A DNA stretch of 52,004 nt from an uncultured Mollicutes bacterium (GCA_900550145.1 URRF01000006.1:1-52004), one strand, 5' to 3'. Positions 41,343-50,204 are shown, counted from the stretch's first letter. Numbers and translations: made by a program. The notes: generated by a model not told the origin, from the sequence alone.

Positions 41343-41359
41343 TACTCATATATTTTTTT
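41313..41359 (+). terminator. Long-stem terminator overlapping the XRE3 stop
   Basis: ATATATGAGT (41313-41322) pairs with ACTCATATAT (41344-41353), with a second inner stem ACTTATGC/GCATAGT, then T to 41359. It separates regulators 1-3 from regulator 4. Confidence 0.8.
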
Positions 41360-41399
41360 GTAAGTGGCATAAATATACTATGAACGCACGTGATACAAA

Positions 41400-41418
41400 G
41401 TAGCGTGTGACGTGCTAC
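41400..41418. repeat. Small dyad in the XRE4-agr operon promoter region
   Basis: GTAGC (41400-41404) and GCTAC (41414-41418) flank GTGTGACGT in a locally GC-rich stretch. It is a possible operator for one of the XRE proteins. Confidence 0.3.
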
Positions 41419-41490
41419 CTTGTGCAATGGTGCATACACAAAAAAGAATTTAAAATCATTTAGTGAAAAAAGCGGGAGTGGTATAGTTAT

Positions 41491-41877
41491 ATGGACAAGA
41501 AAATGATATCAAGAAAAGACAGGCAGAAAGCAAAAAGATTAAAAAGTGTAAGAGATAGGCAACATTTAACACAGGAGAAAATGGCGGAAAGATTAGATAT
41601 ATCGTATTCAACATATCAAAGAATGGAAAGTGGACGAAACAATATTACTATCGAACATTTGGAAAAGTTGCATAAAGAGTTTGGAGTATCATCGGATTAT
41701 ATTTTATTTGGTACAGTCAACGACGAAAAACATTATGAACTGGAACTCGAATATATGAATGATGAAACAAAATTTTTAATGGTTACTAGGCTGATAGCGT
41801 GTTTATGCAGATTGGATGAAAATAAATACAAAGAACTTATGATAAAATTAGAGAAAGATTTAAAAGAAATACAATAG
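41491..41877 (+). CDS. XRE-family HTH regulator 4
   Basis: This 128-residue protein has a basic N-terminus and the HTH at about residues 17-75 (VRDRQHLTQEKMAERLDI, YQRMESGRNNITIEHL). It is the first gene of a likely operon with the response regulator and kinase: only 10 bases separate it from the next start. This makes it the best candidate regulator of the agr-like system. Confidence 0.86.
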   Translation: MDKKMISRKDRQKAKRLKSVRDRQHLTQEKMAERLDISYSTYQRMESGRNNITIEHLEKLHKEFGVSSDYILFGTVNDEKHYELELEYMNDETKFLMVTRLIACLCRLDENKYKELMIKLEKDLKEIQ

Positions 41878-41887
41878 GTGGCAGGTA

Positions 41888-42631
41888 ATGCGTATGAATA
41901 CTTCAGATAAACAAATTTTAATAGTAGAAGATAATAATAAAAATATGGAGAAGCTATGCGAGGTACTGAAAGATATTAAAGATGTCTATATACATAAGGC
42001 AAAGAATAGTGAACAGGCATATAGATATGCATTGGAGTATAATATAGACCTATTTATTGTAGATATTATATTGAATACCAAAGTGTTTGCTGATATATCA
42101 GGGCTAAAATTCATAGAAAGCATTCGCTTAATAAATGATTATAAATTCACACCAATTATAGTAACAACATCTCTAGAAGATCCTAAATTTCATGCTTATT
42201 CTAATCTACATTGTTTCAGATATTATGAAAAGCCATATGATTATGCAGAATTTAAGAAATCAGTAGTTGAAGCATTAGAGTATACAACACCCAAAAAAGC
42301 TAAAGAGTTTTATTATTACAAAGATGATGGAGTCATTTATTCCATCAAAACAAAAAATATTGTATATTTTCAAACAAATAACAGAATCACATATATACAA
42401 TGTAAGAATGGAAAGGTAATGCCAACACCTTATAAATCTAACAAAAAGATATTATTAGAGCTGAATTCAAAAAAGTTTCTCAGATGTAGTAATAATACAA
42501 TAGTGAACGCTGAGTACATAGAAGGGATAGATAAGTCAAATAGATATGTTATGCTAGTAGATGGTTTTGGAACATTGGAAATAGGACCCAAGTTGAAGAA
42601 AAAATTTTTAGAGGACTTTTTCAAATGTTAG
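41888..42631 (+). CDS. AgrA-type response regulator (receiver + LytTR)
   Basis: The receiver domain (about residues 8-125) has ILIVEDNN, the phospho-acceptor Asp in LFIVDIIL and the conserved Lys in YEKPYD. The LytTR DNA-binding domain (about 138-245) has the YFQTNNRITYI and RCSNNTIVNAEYIEGI segments. Length 247. This is the AgrA/VirR/ComE family, whose members bind paired direct repeats in promoters. The end overlaps the kinase gene by 7 bases. Confidence 0.9.
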   Translation: MRMNTSDKQILIVEDNNKNMEKLCEVLKDIKDVYIHKAKNSEQAYRYALEYNIDLFIVDIILNTKVFADISGLKFIESIRLINDYKFTPIIVTTSLEDPKFHAYSNLHCFRYYEKPYDYAEFKKSVVEALEYTTPKKAKEFYYYKDDGVIYSIKTKNIVYFQTNNRITYIQCKNGKVMPTPYKSNKKILLELNSKKFLRCSNNTIVNAEYIEGIDKSNRYVMLVDGFGTLEIGPKLKKKFLEDFFKC

Positions 42632-43872
42632 AAAGAATATATTGGTTATTAGAAATTATTTCCTTGGCAATATGTATAAGTAGTATTTATGGTGTGAAAA
42701 TTAAGGCAGATATTAAAACAGTAGCTTGGATTGCTATAGAAGTTATGTTTATGGGAATGTTTGAAAGAAATTTAATTACAATGCAAACATATTTTATCAT
42801 ATATGTGTTGTATATTTTGTATGTATATATTGAATTTAGAATGTCTTTAAAAATAGCAACTTTTACAGCAATATTAAGTATGATATTTACAGGATTGATT
42901 CAGATGATAATTGCACTTCCGGTGTATTACATAGGAGATTACTGTAAAACAAGCGAAAACATAATGGTCTTAGTAATTAATGCTGGTGTTTTAATGGCTG
43001 TTGTACTCATAAGTAAAACAAAATTTCTACATGGTGTTTACAAATTTTTAGCAAGAAAAGAGTTGATTTTGAATATAACGTTTATACTGGTAATGTTCAT
43101 ATATGGATATTGCATGTATAGAATAAAGTATAGTAACAAAATACAATCTGATTTGTATGTAATTATTGTAACGTTTGCATCAATAATAGCCTGCATTTTA
43201 TTAAGATGGAAAGCAATGGAAAGGGAGACAGAATATCAACAGGAGCAGATAAAATTGTCAAATCGTTATAGTGAAGAATATAATGCTTTAGTTGAAATAT
43301 CAAGAAAAAAGCAACATGATTTCAAAAATCAGATTAATGCATTATATGGTTTGTCAGATATAAAAGCAGAAAAGGAACAAAGAAAATATATAGACAAATT
43401 GTTAGACAAAAATAAAGTTGTCAAAATATTGCATTCTGTAGAGCAACCTGTATTAGCTGGATTCTTATATCGAAAAGTGAATGAGATTATGGCAGCAGGA
43501 ATAAATATAGAATTTAATTTATCTGTTCCGGATGCAGAGTTAGCGATAGAAGTGCTTGACTGTATTGAAATAGTAGGAATATTTTTGGATAATGCAGTGG
43601 AAGCATTGAGTATAGAAAAAGATAAAAGTGTTATTCTGGAAATGTTCGCAATGGAACAAAAGATTGAAATAAGGGTTAAAAATGTAAGCCCTTATTATGA
43701 GAATGATGAGATTGCAAAGTTCTTTCAGTATAATTATTCTACAAAAGGCAAAAATAGAGGAATAGGTTTAGCTAAGATAAAAGATTTACAGAAAAAGTAT
43801 AAATTTGATATTTTAGTTGAAATGCAGGAAATACATAATAAAAACTGGATAAGTTTTTCGGTAATTAAATAA
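42625..43872 (+). CDS. AgrC-type peptide-sensing histidine kinase
   Basis: The 415-residue protein has about six membrane helices in residues 1-195, the sensor layout of AgrC. A cytoplasmic part follows with the phospho-acceptor His in KKQHDFKNQINALYGL, the N-box in GIFLDNAVEAL and the G-box in GIGLAKIKDL (HPK10/GHKL family). It is translationally coupled to the response regulator. The convergent agrBD genes behind it are the probable ligand source. Confidence 0.9.
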   Translation: MLERIYWLLEIISLAICISSIYGVKIKADIKTVAWIAIEVMFMGMFERNLITMQTYFIIYVLYILYVYIEFRMSLKIATFTAILSMIFTGLIQMIIALPVYYIGDYCKTSENIMVLVINAGVLMAVVLISKTKFLHGVYKFLARKELILNITFILVMFIYGYCMYRIKYSNKIQSDLYVIIVTFASIIACILLRWKAMERETEYQQEQIKLSNRYSEEYNALVEISRKKQHDFKNQINALYGLSDIKAEKEQRKYIDKLLDKNKVVKILHSVEQPVLAGFLYRKVNEIMAAGINIEFNLSVPDAELAIEVLDCIEIVGIFLDNAVEALSIEKDKSVILEMFAMEQKIEIRVKNVSPYYENDEIAKFFQYNYSTKGKNRGIGLAKIKDLQKKYKFDILVEMQEIHNKNWISFSVIK

Positions 43873-43880
43873 AGAATAGT

Positions 43881-43926
43881 AAAAGCCCCCTAAAAGTTAC
43901 CATTTTGATAACTTTCGGGGGTTTTT
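43881..43926. terminator. Bidirectional terminator between agrC-like and agrD-like genes
   Basis: AAAAGCCCCC (43881-43890) and an inner AAAGTTA pair with TAACTTT and GGGGGTTTTT (to 43926). A and T runs on both sides allow termination in both directions. Confidence 0.9.
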
Positions 43927-43930
43927 AGCA

Positions 43931-44071
43931 TTAGTGTTCTATTGGTGTTGGAAATTTTCTTTCGCCAAAAAGCAGAAAACTTACACCTGAAAAATGAATA
44001 AATGACATTAATGCAAGGCATGAACAACAGATTTTGTTCATACAAGATAAACTTAATTTTTTACGAAACAT
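43931..44071 (-). CDS. agrD: AgrD-like autoinducer precursor, predicted Ser-lactone ring
   Basis: This 46-residue peptide starts at ATG 44071, overlapping the end of agrB by 11 bases, with AAAGGAGG at the right distance. The leader is basic then Cys-rich (KKLSLSCMNKICCSC) and amphipathic. The core reads SFLLF followed by the charged, Pro-containing tail GERKFPTPIEH, matching AgrD's pattern of ring, then acidic/proline C-terminal recognition segment. The ring residue that is normally Cys is Ser here, so the mature signal would be a lactone rather than thiolactone. The ring assignment is an inference from spacing: five residues ending in a bulky hydrophobic. Confidence 0.78.
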   Translation of the reverse strand: MFRKKLSLSCMNKICCSCLALMSFIHFSGVSFLLFGERKFPTPIEH

Positions 44072-44645
44072 TTTTTAGACCTCCTTTGATTATTAGAATT
44101 TTAGCAAACATCATTTGACATGTGTGTAATATGATAGTCCAAAAGCCAATAATTAAATACGGATATATTATGCTATGGCTATTGAAAATGCTAACTATTA
44201 TAAAAAAAGCAAATATAATAAGAAAACTATTGTTCTGACAGTGTTTTAGCAATACGCTATTTGGAGATGGTCTAAGAGGTGAAACTATTGGACCAATGTA
44301 ATAGTTAATTATGATACAGACAATAGTAAAAAATTGAATAAATAAGATATCCGGAGTTATCAATTGTGGAAGGATAACTACTGCCAGATAAGATATCACG
44401 AAAGTTAACAGCAAACAGGTTGTATAATGTTTACAATGAAAGCCACCACTGTTAAATCTAATTAATGATAATAAAAGTATAAATACGGTAAAACTTAAAG
44501 CTTTACCAATAATAATATAAAAAATATATAGCAATAGTATCTTGCTAAATTCAGATGCAATGGAAAGTAATGTATACTTTACTAATTCCAATTCATAGTC
44601 TGAATAGTTATATGTTGTTTTTAAGGCTTGTCTGATTTTATCCAT
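44061..44645 (-). CDS. agrB: AgrB-type autoinducer-processing membrane protease
   Basis: AgrB cleaves the AgrD C-terminal tail and cyclises the peptide at the membrane. This 194-residue protein has several membrane helices. The catalytic pair is visible in GGFHCKHYTTC: His70 and Cys77 at the normal seven-residue spacing. AAAGGA precedes the ATG. The order agrB-agrD on the minus strand faces the kinase/regulator operon, unlike the collinear agrBDCA of staphylococci. Confidence 0.93.
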   Translation of the reverse strand: MDKIRQALKTTYNYSDYELELVKYTLLSIASEFSKILLLYIFYIIIGKALSFTVFILLLSLIRFNSGGFHCKHYTTCLLLTFVISYLAVVILPQLITPDILFIQFFTIVCIIINYYIGPIVSPLRPSPNSVLLKHCQNNSFLIIFAFFIIVSIFNSHSIIYPYLIIGFWTIILHTCQMMFAKILIIKGGLKNVS

Positions 44646-45430
44646 AGTAAATAGTCCTTTGTAAGTTGTTGACTATATCATATATGGTGTAGCGGAGAAT
44701 ATTATATTTTTTTCAGAAAGTTGATTTTTTTACAAAAAAATAAGAAATATATATAGTTACAGAGAGGATAAAAGACTTTGTGCAGAGAAAATGTATAATA
44801 TGAAAAATAATCAAAATGAGAGATAAAAATGGATGAGATTAAGTTTTAATTTAATTATAATAATACAAGAGGATATGGATTAGTGTATAGATAGAAGTAA
44901 CAATTAAAGTGGTTACTGTACACAAAAAGAAAGAATAAATGTTGAATAAAATATGAGAAAAAAGCTGAATTAGATTCATATTTGAATATCAATAACACAC
45001 GTCAAACAGATGGTTTGCTTGTTAACTACAAGTGACAGATAACGGACAGTACCTAAAGACGCAGAGTTTCACTTTATTTAAATCTTAATGCCCTTGATTT
45101 GTTACAGCGATTAAAAGTACCATTGTATTACCTTCTACAATTAAAATAGGTTTCGTATTACTTTTATAATAATGCCCTTTTCTGTTCCTGTATGCATTTT
45201 CTTGTCGTTACGTCATTTAATCTTACAGTACTTAAGTAAATTCTTCTGCTTAAATGTGTTTGTTCCCCCATACTTATATTTTAAATTTGCAAACTTAAAT
45301 ATAAAAGATGTGTGTTAAATAATATGTAGAATTAAAAATTAACAAATAGGAGATAGCGAATTTTTGAAAATTTTGTAACATAGTTTACAAATTAGGGAGG
45401 ATTATTGTTATAATAAATTATTATATACAA
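44646..45430. other. Gene-poor intergenic region (~790 bp)
   Basis: I see no complete gene here. The left end carries the agrB promoter area (TATAAT on the minus strand near 44700). Bases ~45085-45204 on the minus strand give a 40-codon open stretch ending in QGH and a stop but without a start codon, and another frame beside it is open; this looks like a decayed coding remnant. The rest is AT-rich with no strong repeats or tRNA-like folds. Confidence 0.6.
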
Positions 45431-45447
45431 AGGAGAAAGTGAGAAAG

Positions 45448-46791
45448 ATGTTTTTCTTTTTTTATGAAGATAGTATTTATAGCGATTCTATTATAAGAAG
45501 TGCTTTTGAACGTATAATAGCTAAAAAAATAATTACAGACAATTACTGTGATTTAAGGGAATTTATATGTTTAAAAAGAAAAAAAGAAGATATAAAATTA
45601 ATGCTATCACAAATAAATAGTCCGTTAGCGGAATTATTTAATAATGCATATCCATCTATTGTCAAAGCAGCAGAAATATGGAGAGAATATAAGAAAGATA
45701 GATTAATGAATGACATGGTTTTAAAATATGAGGAAGCGTGGAGTATAGTCTATTGGATTTACCAATGTTACGGGAAGATAGAGGAACGAAAAAAAGCAAC
45801 AGTGGAAGCGCTAAGTGAAATTGAAAGAATCTATCAAATATACAATAACGAGAATAAATATGAAAAAAAGAATGGTGTAAAGTTAGAGAAAAGTAATAAG
45901 AATTATGAAAGTGAAAAACTGAAATTTTATGATAGTTATATTTATAATGAGGAAAAAGTTCAATTTAATATAATACGATCAGTAACAGAATACTGCAAGG
46001 AATTGAAGGATATAACAGAAGAGAAAAATTCAGTCTTTTTTAGAGGACATGCAGACACTGCATATCTGTTATTACCATCTATTATGAGAAACGATGAATG
46101 GTATAAACATGAAAGAGATATTTATAATGAAGTTATAATTGAATGTCCAGAAGAGTTTAGAGGATGTTCTACACATCTTGAGCATTTAGTTCTTATGCAA
46201 CATTATGGTGTACCGACAAGACTGTTAGATATTACCAAAAATCCATTGGTTGCCCTATATTTTGCATGTGAGAGTCATAAGGAGAAAAATGGCGAGATAA
46301 TTGTATTCAGCGTCCCCAAAAGTGAAATAAAATATGCAAAGAGTGATACAGTATCTGTTCTAGCTAGTTTAGCCAATTTTGCTGAAGAGGAAAAAAATAG
46401 CTTTGAAAAAATAGCTAAAAAGGCTATAAGTAGAGAAAATTTCAATGAGCAGATAAAAAGATTGATTCATGAAATAAGATTAGAAAAACCAGCTTTTTTA
46501 AGTGAAGTTGAAAAAAGTGATGTTACAAATGCATTTTTTGTTTTGCCGGAGAAGAAGAATAGAAGAATTGTAAAACAAGATGGAGCATTTATTATATATG
46601 GATTAGTTAACGAAAATAATGATGCGATTAACAGGTATAGGTATAAGGAAAAAAATAAACTTCAGATATTTATAGTTAAAAGTGGGGAAAAAGAACAAAT
46701 ATTAAAAGAATTAGATGCTTTATCTATAAATAAAGCAACTCTTTTTCCTGAAATAGAAGACGTAGCTGAATACATAAAGAAAAAGTATTAA
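45448..46791 (+). CDS. FRG-domain protein
   Basis: The FRG domain lies at about residues 185-290: SVFFRGHAD, then the hallmark HLVLMQHYGVPTRLLDI and NPLVALYFACE. FRG domains are of unknown activity, occur widely in phage-defence and mobile regions, and are probably nucleic-acid or nucleotide-acting. The N-terminal ~180 residues are helical with no known domain. AGGAG at 45431-45435 could serve either GTG 45439 (3-base spacing) or ATG 45448 (12-base spacing), so the start is uncertain by three codons. It is followed by its own ~130-base gap and the STAND gene. Confidence 0.85.
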   Translation: MFFFFYEDSIYSDSIIRSAFERIIAKKIITDNYCDLREFICLKRKKEDIKLMLSQINSPLAELFNNAYPSIVKAAEIWREYKKDRLMNDMVLKYEEAWSIVYWIYQCYGKIEERKKATVEALSEIERIYQIYNNENKYEKKNGVKLEKSNKNYESEKLKFYDSYIYNEEKVQFNIIRSVTEYCKELKDITEEKNSVFFRGHADTAYLLLPSIMRNDEWYKHERDIYNEVIIECPEEFRGCSTHLEHLVLMQHYGVPTRLLDITKNPLVALYFACESHKEKNGEIIVFSVPKSEIKYAKSDTVSVLASLANFAEEEKNSFEKIAKKAISRENFNEQIKRLIHEIRLEKPAFLSEVEKSDVTNAFFVLPEKKNRRIVKQDGAFIIYGLVNENNDAINRYRYKEKNKLQIFIVKSGEKEQILKELDALSINKATLFPEIEDVAEYIKKKY

Positions 46792-46859
46792 ATTATAGAA
46801 GTAAGAATTTTTGGTTTAATGTATTAAAAAAAGAGAATGAAATAAGTGAGGTATTATTG

Positions 46860-46922
46860 TATAATATATTTGATGGATAATACAAGGTTATCCATTACTT
46901 TTTTTGATGGGAGAGTGCAAGT
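46860..46922 (+). promoter_or_regulatory. Promoter and 5' hairpin leader of the STAND gene
   Basis: TATAAT (46860-46865) would start transcription near 46872. The RNA would then begin with ATGGATAA (46873-46880), a 7-base loop and TTATCCAT (46888-46895), followed by TTACTTTTTTT. This terminator-like structure lies before the GGGAGAG site (46910-46916) and the ATG at 46923. It overlaps the left 26-bp inverted repeat. Confidence 0.5.
46876..46901 (+). repeat. 26-bp inverted repeat, left copy
   Basis: The sequence beginning GATAATACAAGG and ending CCATTACTTT is repeated perfectly, in opposite orientation, at 51918-51943. Both copies lie 20-40 bases before a gene start and point into the enclosed 5-kb segment. 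Confidence 0.9.
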
Positions 46923-49900
46923 ATGTTATCAACAGTAAAATATATTACCCCTAATATTAACAACCAGCCATGGAATATAGGCAATGATATAGGGCATAAT
47001 TTTGAAGATCATATTTATAAAAGTATTGTAAAAATACTTAATGCAAGTTTTTCAAATGATATTAGAATTTTTATGACGCCTGCAACAAGGGATGATGGTC
47101 GCGATGTAGTTATTGAATCTAATAAAGATATAGAGCTATTTGGAAATTACTTTTCACTAAAAGGAAAAAATAAAATAGTAATATATATTGAATGTAAAAG
47201 TTCGTCAAAAAATTTAATTAGTTATGAAAAAGTTGCAAAAAACACAATAATCGCTGGTCAAGATAAAGTTGATTATTTGGTGTTAGTAACTAATCAAACA
47301 ATTGCACCATATACTTATTACTCTATATGTGAAAATTCCGAAATGTATGGATATGAATTTATTCTAGTTGATCAATATATTTTGTATCAATATCTGCATC
47401 AAAATAATTTAAATATATGGAGTTATAAAAAGGTTGAGAATATCCCCTCTAATATATCATTATCATATCAGATATGTAAGGGAAATTATCATAGAAAGCC
47501 TTATTTTGATTTGTATTTATTTTGTCGCAATTATTCAAGTGAAATTGCTGAATGTAAATTAAATCTTGTAACAGATAGAAATTGGCATCTTTCCGAAGAT
47601 AATTTATGCTTCATATTGGATAAAAATAAAGGAAAGTGTATATCGCTCAGAGTTTACAAAGAATTTTCCGATGGATTAGATGACGTCATATTACGTCTTA
47701 CCTGTAATAATAATTTAAATATCATACAACTTGAAGGAACATCTCTATCATATAATTTTGAACTACCATTGACTGGGTATAATCATAAACAAATCATTCA
47801 TGATATTAGCAATCAAATACTAGAAAATCCCAATTTTTCTTGGGTTAATCTTTATGGAGAGGCTGGTATTGGTAAAACAAGAATAATTGATGAACTAAGT
47901 AAAAATTTTTCGGAAAGAAGCATTAGGATTCTTAATACTATTTGTATAAAAAACTCTAAAAAATCAACATTTGACAGTATAAAAATGGATATTTCAAAAA
48001 ATTTAAGAAAAAATATTTCGGCTTCAAACTTGTATGAACTGATTTGTGAAATACAAGATGAATTTATATGGACTGTTTTATTTGTTGAAGATATACATAA
48101 TGCTGATAGTGACTTTTTAAATATGCTAAAGGATTTAATTAAACAAAGGCATATCAAAGGAGCTTTCCTTCTGGTTACAGCAGGAAGAGATGATTATACT
48201 GTATATAATACAGAGTTTTTTGCTGTTCTTGAATGTTTACAAAATACATCAAATAAAGCAATTAAAAATTATAGAGTTGAACCATTTAAAGATGAAGAAT
48301 GTCTTAATTTAATTAAACGAATAATTAAAGATATTCCACTCCATGCATTAACAAAAATACATGAAATGTCTGGAAATAATCCATTTTATTTGATCCAGTT
48401 TATAGAATATTTATTAGAAATTAGACTTGTTAATTTGCTAAATAGAAATACTGTTGGCATACCTAATATACTAACGTTTTCTGAAAAAATTTATATACCT
48501 AGAGAAATAGAAAAATTAATAAAACTACGATATGAAATATTAGGATTAATGCATATTGGTAATAAACTTCAAAAATTTCTTCTTGTTGCTGCATTATATG
48601 GATTAAAATTTCCAAAAAAATTAATGTTAAATTTTTTTGATAATGATGAGTACAATGCCGTAGAAATATTATTTTCAAATCATTTTTTAGTTGAGATTGA
48701 TGAAGATACTTTAAAATTTGATCACGAAACGATATATTTGTTTATAAAAAAAATGTGGACGACAATTCCTAAAAAGCTACTTTTTGAAGTTTGTAGTGAT
48801 TTAGAATCAAATTCCCAATTAATGTATTTGTTCAACAAACAAAAACAAGGTATAGTGTTGTTTTATTTGAAGCAATATGCGGAAGCAAAAAATAAATTTG
48901 AAGAACCTATTAATGAAATACAAAAAATGGATAATGTTTCTTCTGAAAACATATCAGATAAATATTTTGAGTATTATAATTTTATATATGAAATTGCAAA
49001 ACATGATAAAAATACTCAATTAATGGAAAAAACAATTTTTGCTAAAATATATGTTGCTATGCATAATTTATCATTAGGGCAGGCTACTAAGACATTTGAC
49101 GAAACATTTATGCTATTAGAAAGTTACCATAAACTTGATGAAAAAAAGATGTTAGAGGTAAAGCAACTTCAGGCATCCTTTTATCTTCATGTTGGAATGA
49201 TTTCTAAAGCAAGAGGTATAATGAATGATTTACTTTCCAAAGAAAGAATTGATCCTACTAAATTTGACGAAAATATTAGATTTAATTTGTTTGAACGAGC
49301 TGCTAGTTTGTATATTCATACAAATCATGTTGCTCCTGCAATACAATATAATAAACTTTCTTTTGATATTGCTAGCAGTATGCATAACAATAAATTAAAA
49401 GCACTAGCGAAAATAAATGAGGCAAAATTGTACTTTTTTACAAATACTATAAAATCTCATAAATTGATGCTTGAAGCAGATTCGTATTTAAAAAAAGATA
49501 TGGTTGATAGAATTAATTGTCACAATAAAATGGGATTATTAACTGCAGATATCGTTTTATCTAATTCATTAGATATGGATATGCCTAATTACATTTCAAG
49601 GGCAGAGAAACTATTGGATGAAGCAATTAAAGTTAACTATCCATTAGATATTATACGTGGACATTTTTTGCTTGCACTTCTATACTTTATGGACACTAGT
49701 GAAGAAACATATAGTAAATGTAAAACTCATTTAGAGTATGGCATAGATACAAGTATTAGATATGGAATATTAAAATTAATGGGAAATTATTATAACCTTA
49801 AAGCTTTAATTGCGATAAAAGAAAAACAAAATGTCGATTATATCACAAGTCTATATGATACTATGGTTGATTATTTAAGGCAGGAAGATCTACTTTTTTT

Positions 49901-50204
49901 GGGAAATTTAGATTTTTCATATTCTAATATCATTTTGTTAACAAATTATTTAATTTATTTAGATGAATATGGTTTAGAAAATAAAATGTATGAATTTTTA
50001 AGTAAACTTACATATTATGGTTATAATTCAGACTGCGATTATCAATGTAACAACCATTTAAATTGTCATTATACTTGTTTAAAAGATAGAGATATTTTCA
50101 AAAAAAATTTTCAAAAAGTAAAAGAAGGGTCCCTTTTATTAGTTGACCCTAAATTTACATTTTCATTGAAATTTGATGACTATTTTATTCCAATTTATTT
50201 ATAA
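46923..50204 (+). CDS. Nuclease-STAND NTPase with TPR-like C-terminus, probable Avs-like defence protein
   Basis: This 1093-residue protein has three parts. Residues ~15-165 form a PD-(D/E)xK/Mrr-like nuclease: Glu28, Asp61 in DDGRDVVIE and E90-C-K92 in YIECKSS. Residues ~180-285 are beta-rich and unassigned. Residues ~290-600 form a STAND-type ATPase with Walker A GEAGIGKT (312-319), Walker B VLFVEDIHNAD (~385-395) and a winged-helix-like region. The remaining ~490 residues are helical repeats resembling TPRs, ending in a four-Cys cluster (CDYQC, CHYTC). The effector-STAND-repeat layout is that of antiviral STAND (Avs) proteins, where the repeats recognise phage proteins and the N-terminal nuclease acts. 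Defence is inferred, not shown. Confidence 0.85.
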   Translation: MLSTVKYITPNINNQPWNIGNDIGHNFEDHIYKSIVKILNASFSNDIRIFMTPATRDDGRDVVIESNKDIELFGNYFSLKGKNKIVIYIECKSSSKNLISYEKVAKNTIIAGQDKVDYLVLVTNQTIAPYTYYSICENSEMYGYEFILVDQYILYQYLHQNNLNIWSYKKVENIPSNISLSYQICKGNYHRKPYFDLYLFCRNYSSEIAECKLNLVTDRNWHLSEDNLCFILDKNKGKCISLRVYKEFSDGLDDVILRLTCNNNLNIIQLEGTSLSYNFELPLTGYNHKQIIHDISNQILENPNFSWVNLYGEAGIGKTRIIDELSKNFSERSIRILNTICIKNSKKSTFDSIKMDISKNLRKNISASNLYELICEIQDEFIWTVLFVEDIHNADSDFLNMLKDLIKQRHIKGAFLLVTAGRDDYTVYNTEFFAVLECLQNTSNKAIKNYRVEPFKDEECLNLIKRIIKDIPLHALTKIHEMSGNNPFYLIQFIEYLLEIRLVNLLNRNTVGIPNILTFSEKIYIPREIEKLIKLRYEILGLMHIGNKLQKFLLVAALYGLKFPKKLMLNFFDNDEYNAVEILFSNHFLVEIDEDTLKFDHETIYLFIKKMWTTIPKKLLFEVCSDLESNSQLMYLFNKQKQGIVLFYLKQYAEAKNKFEEPINEIQKMDNVSSENISDKYFEYYNFIYEIAKHDKNTQLMEKTIFAKIYVAMHNLSLGQATKTFDETFMLLESYHKLDEKKMLEVKQLQASFYLHVGMISKARGIMNDLLSKERIDPTKFDENIRFNLFERAASLYIHTNHVAPAIQYNKLSFDIASSMHNNKLKALAKINEAKLYFFTNTIKSHKLMLEADSYLKKDMVDRINCHNKMGLLTADIVLSNSLDMDMPNYISRAEKLLDEAIKVNYPLDIIRGHFLLALLYFMDTSEETYSKCKTHLEYGIDTSIRYGILKLMGNYYNLKALIAIKEKQNVDYITSLYDTMVDYLRQEDLLFLGNLDFSYSNIILLTNYLIYLDEYGLENKMYEFLSKLTYYGYNSDCDYQCNNHLNCHYTCLKDRDIFKKNFQKVKEGSLLLVDPKFTFSLKFDDYFIPIYL

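Noticed and set aside
44646..44770. Paired LytTR/AgrA boxes in the agrB promoter
   Set aside because: One half-site (ATCAACTTT on the minus strand) fits the consensus, but I could not find a second at proper spacing.
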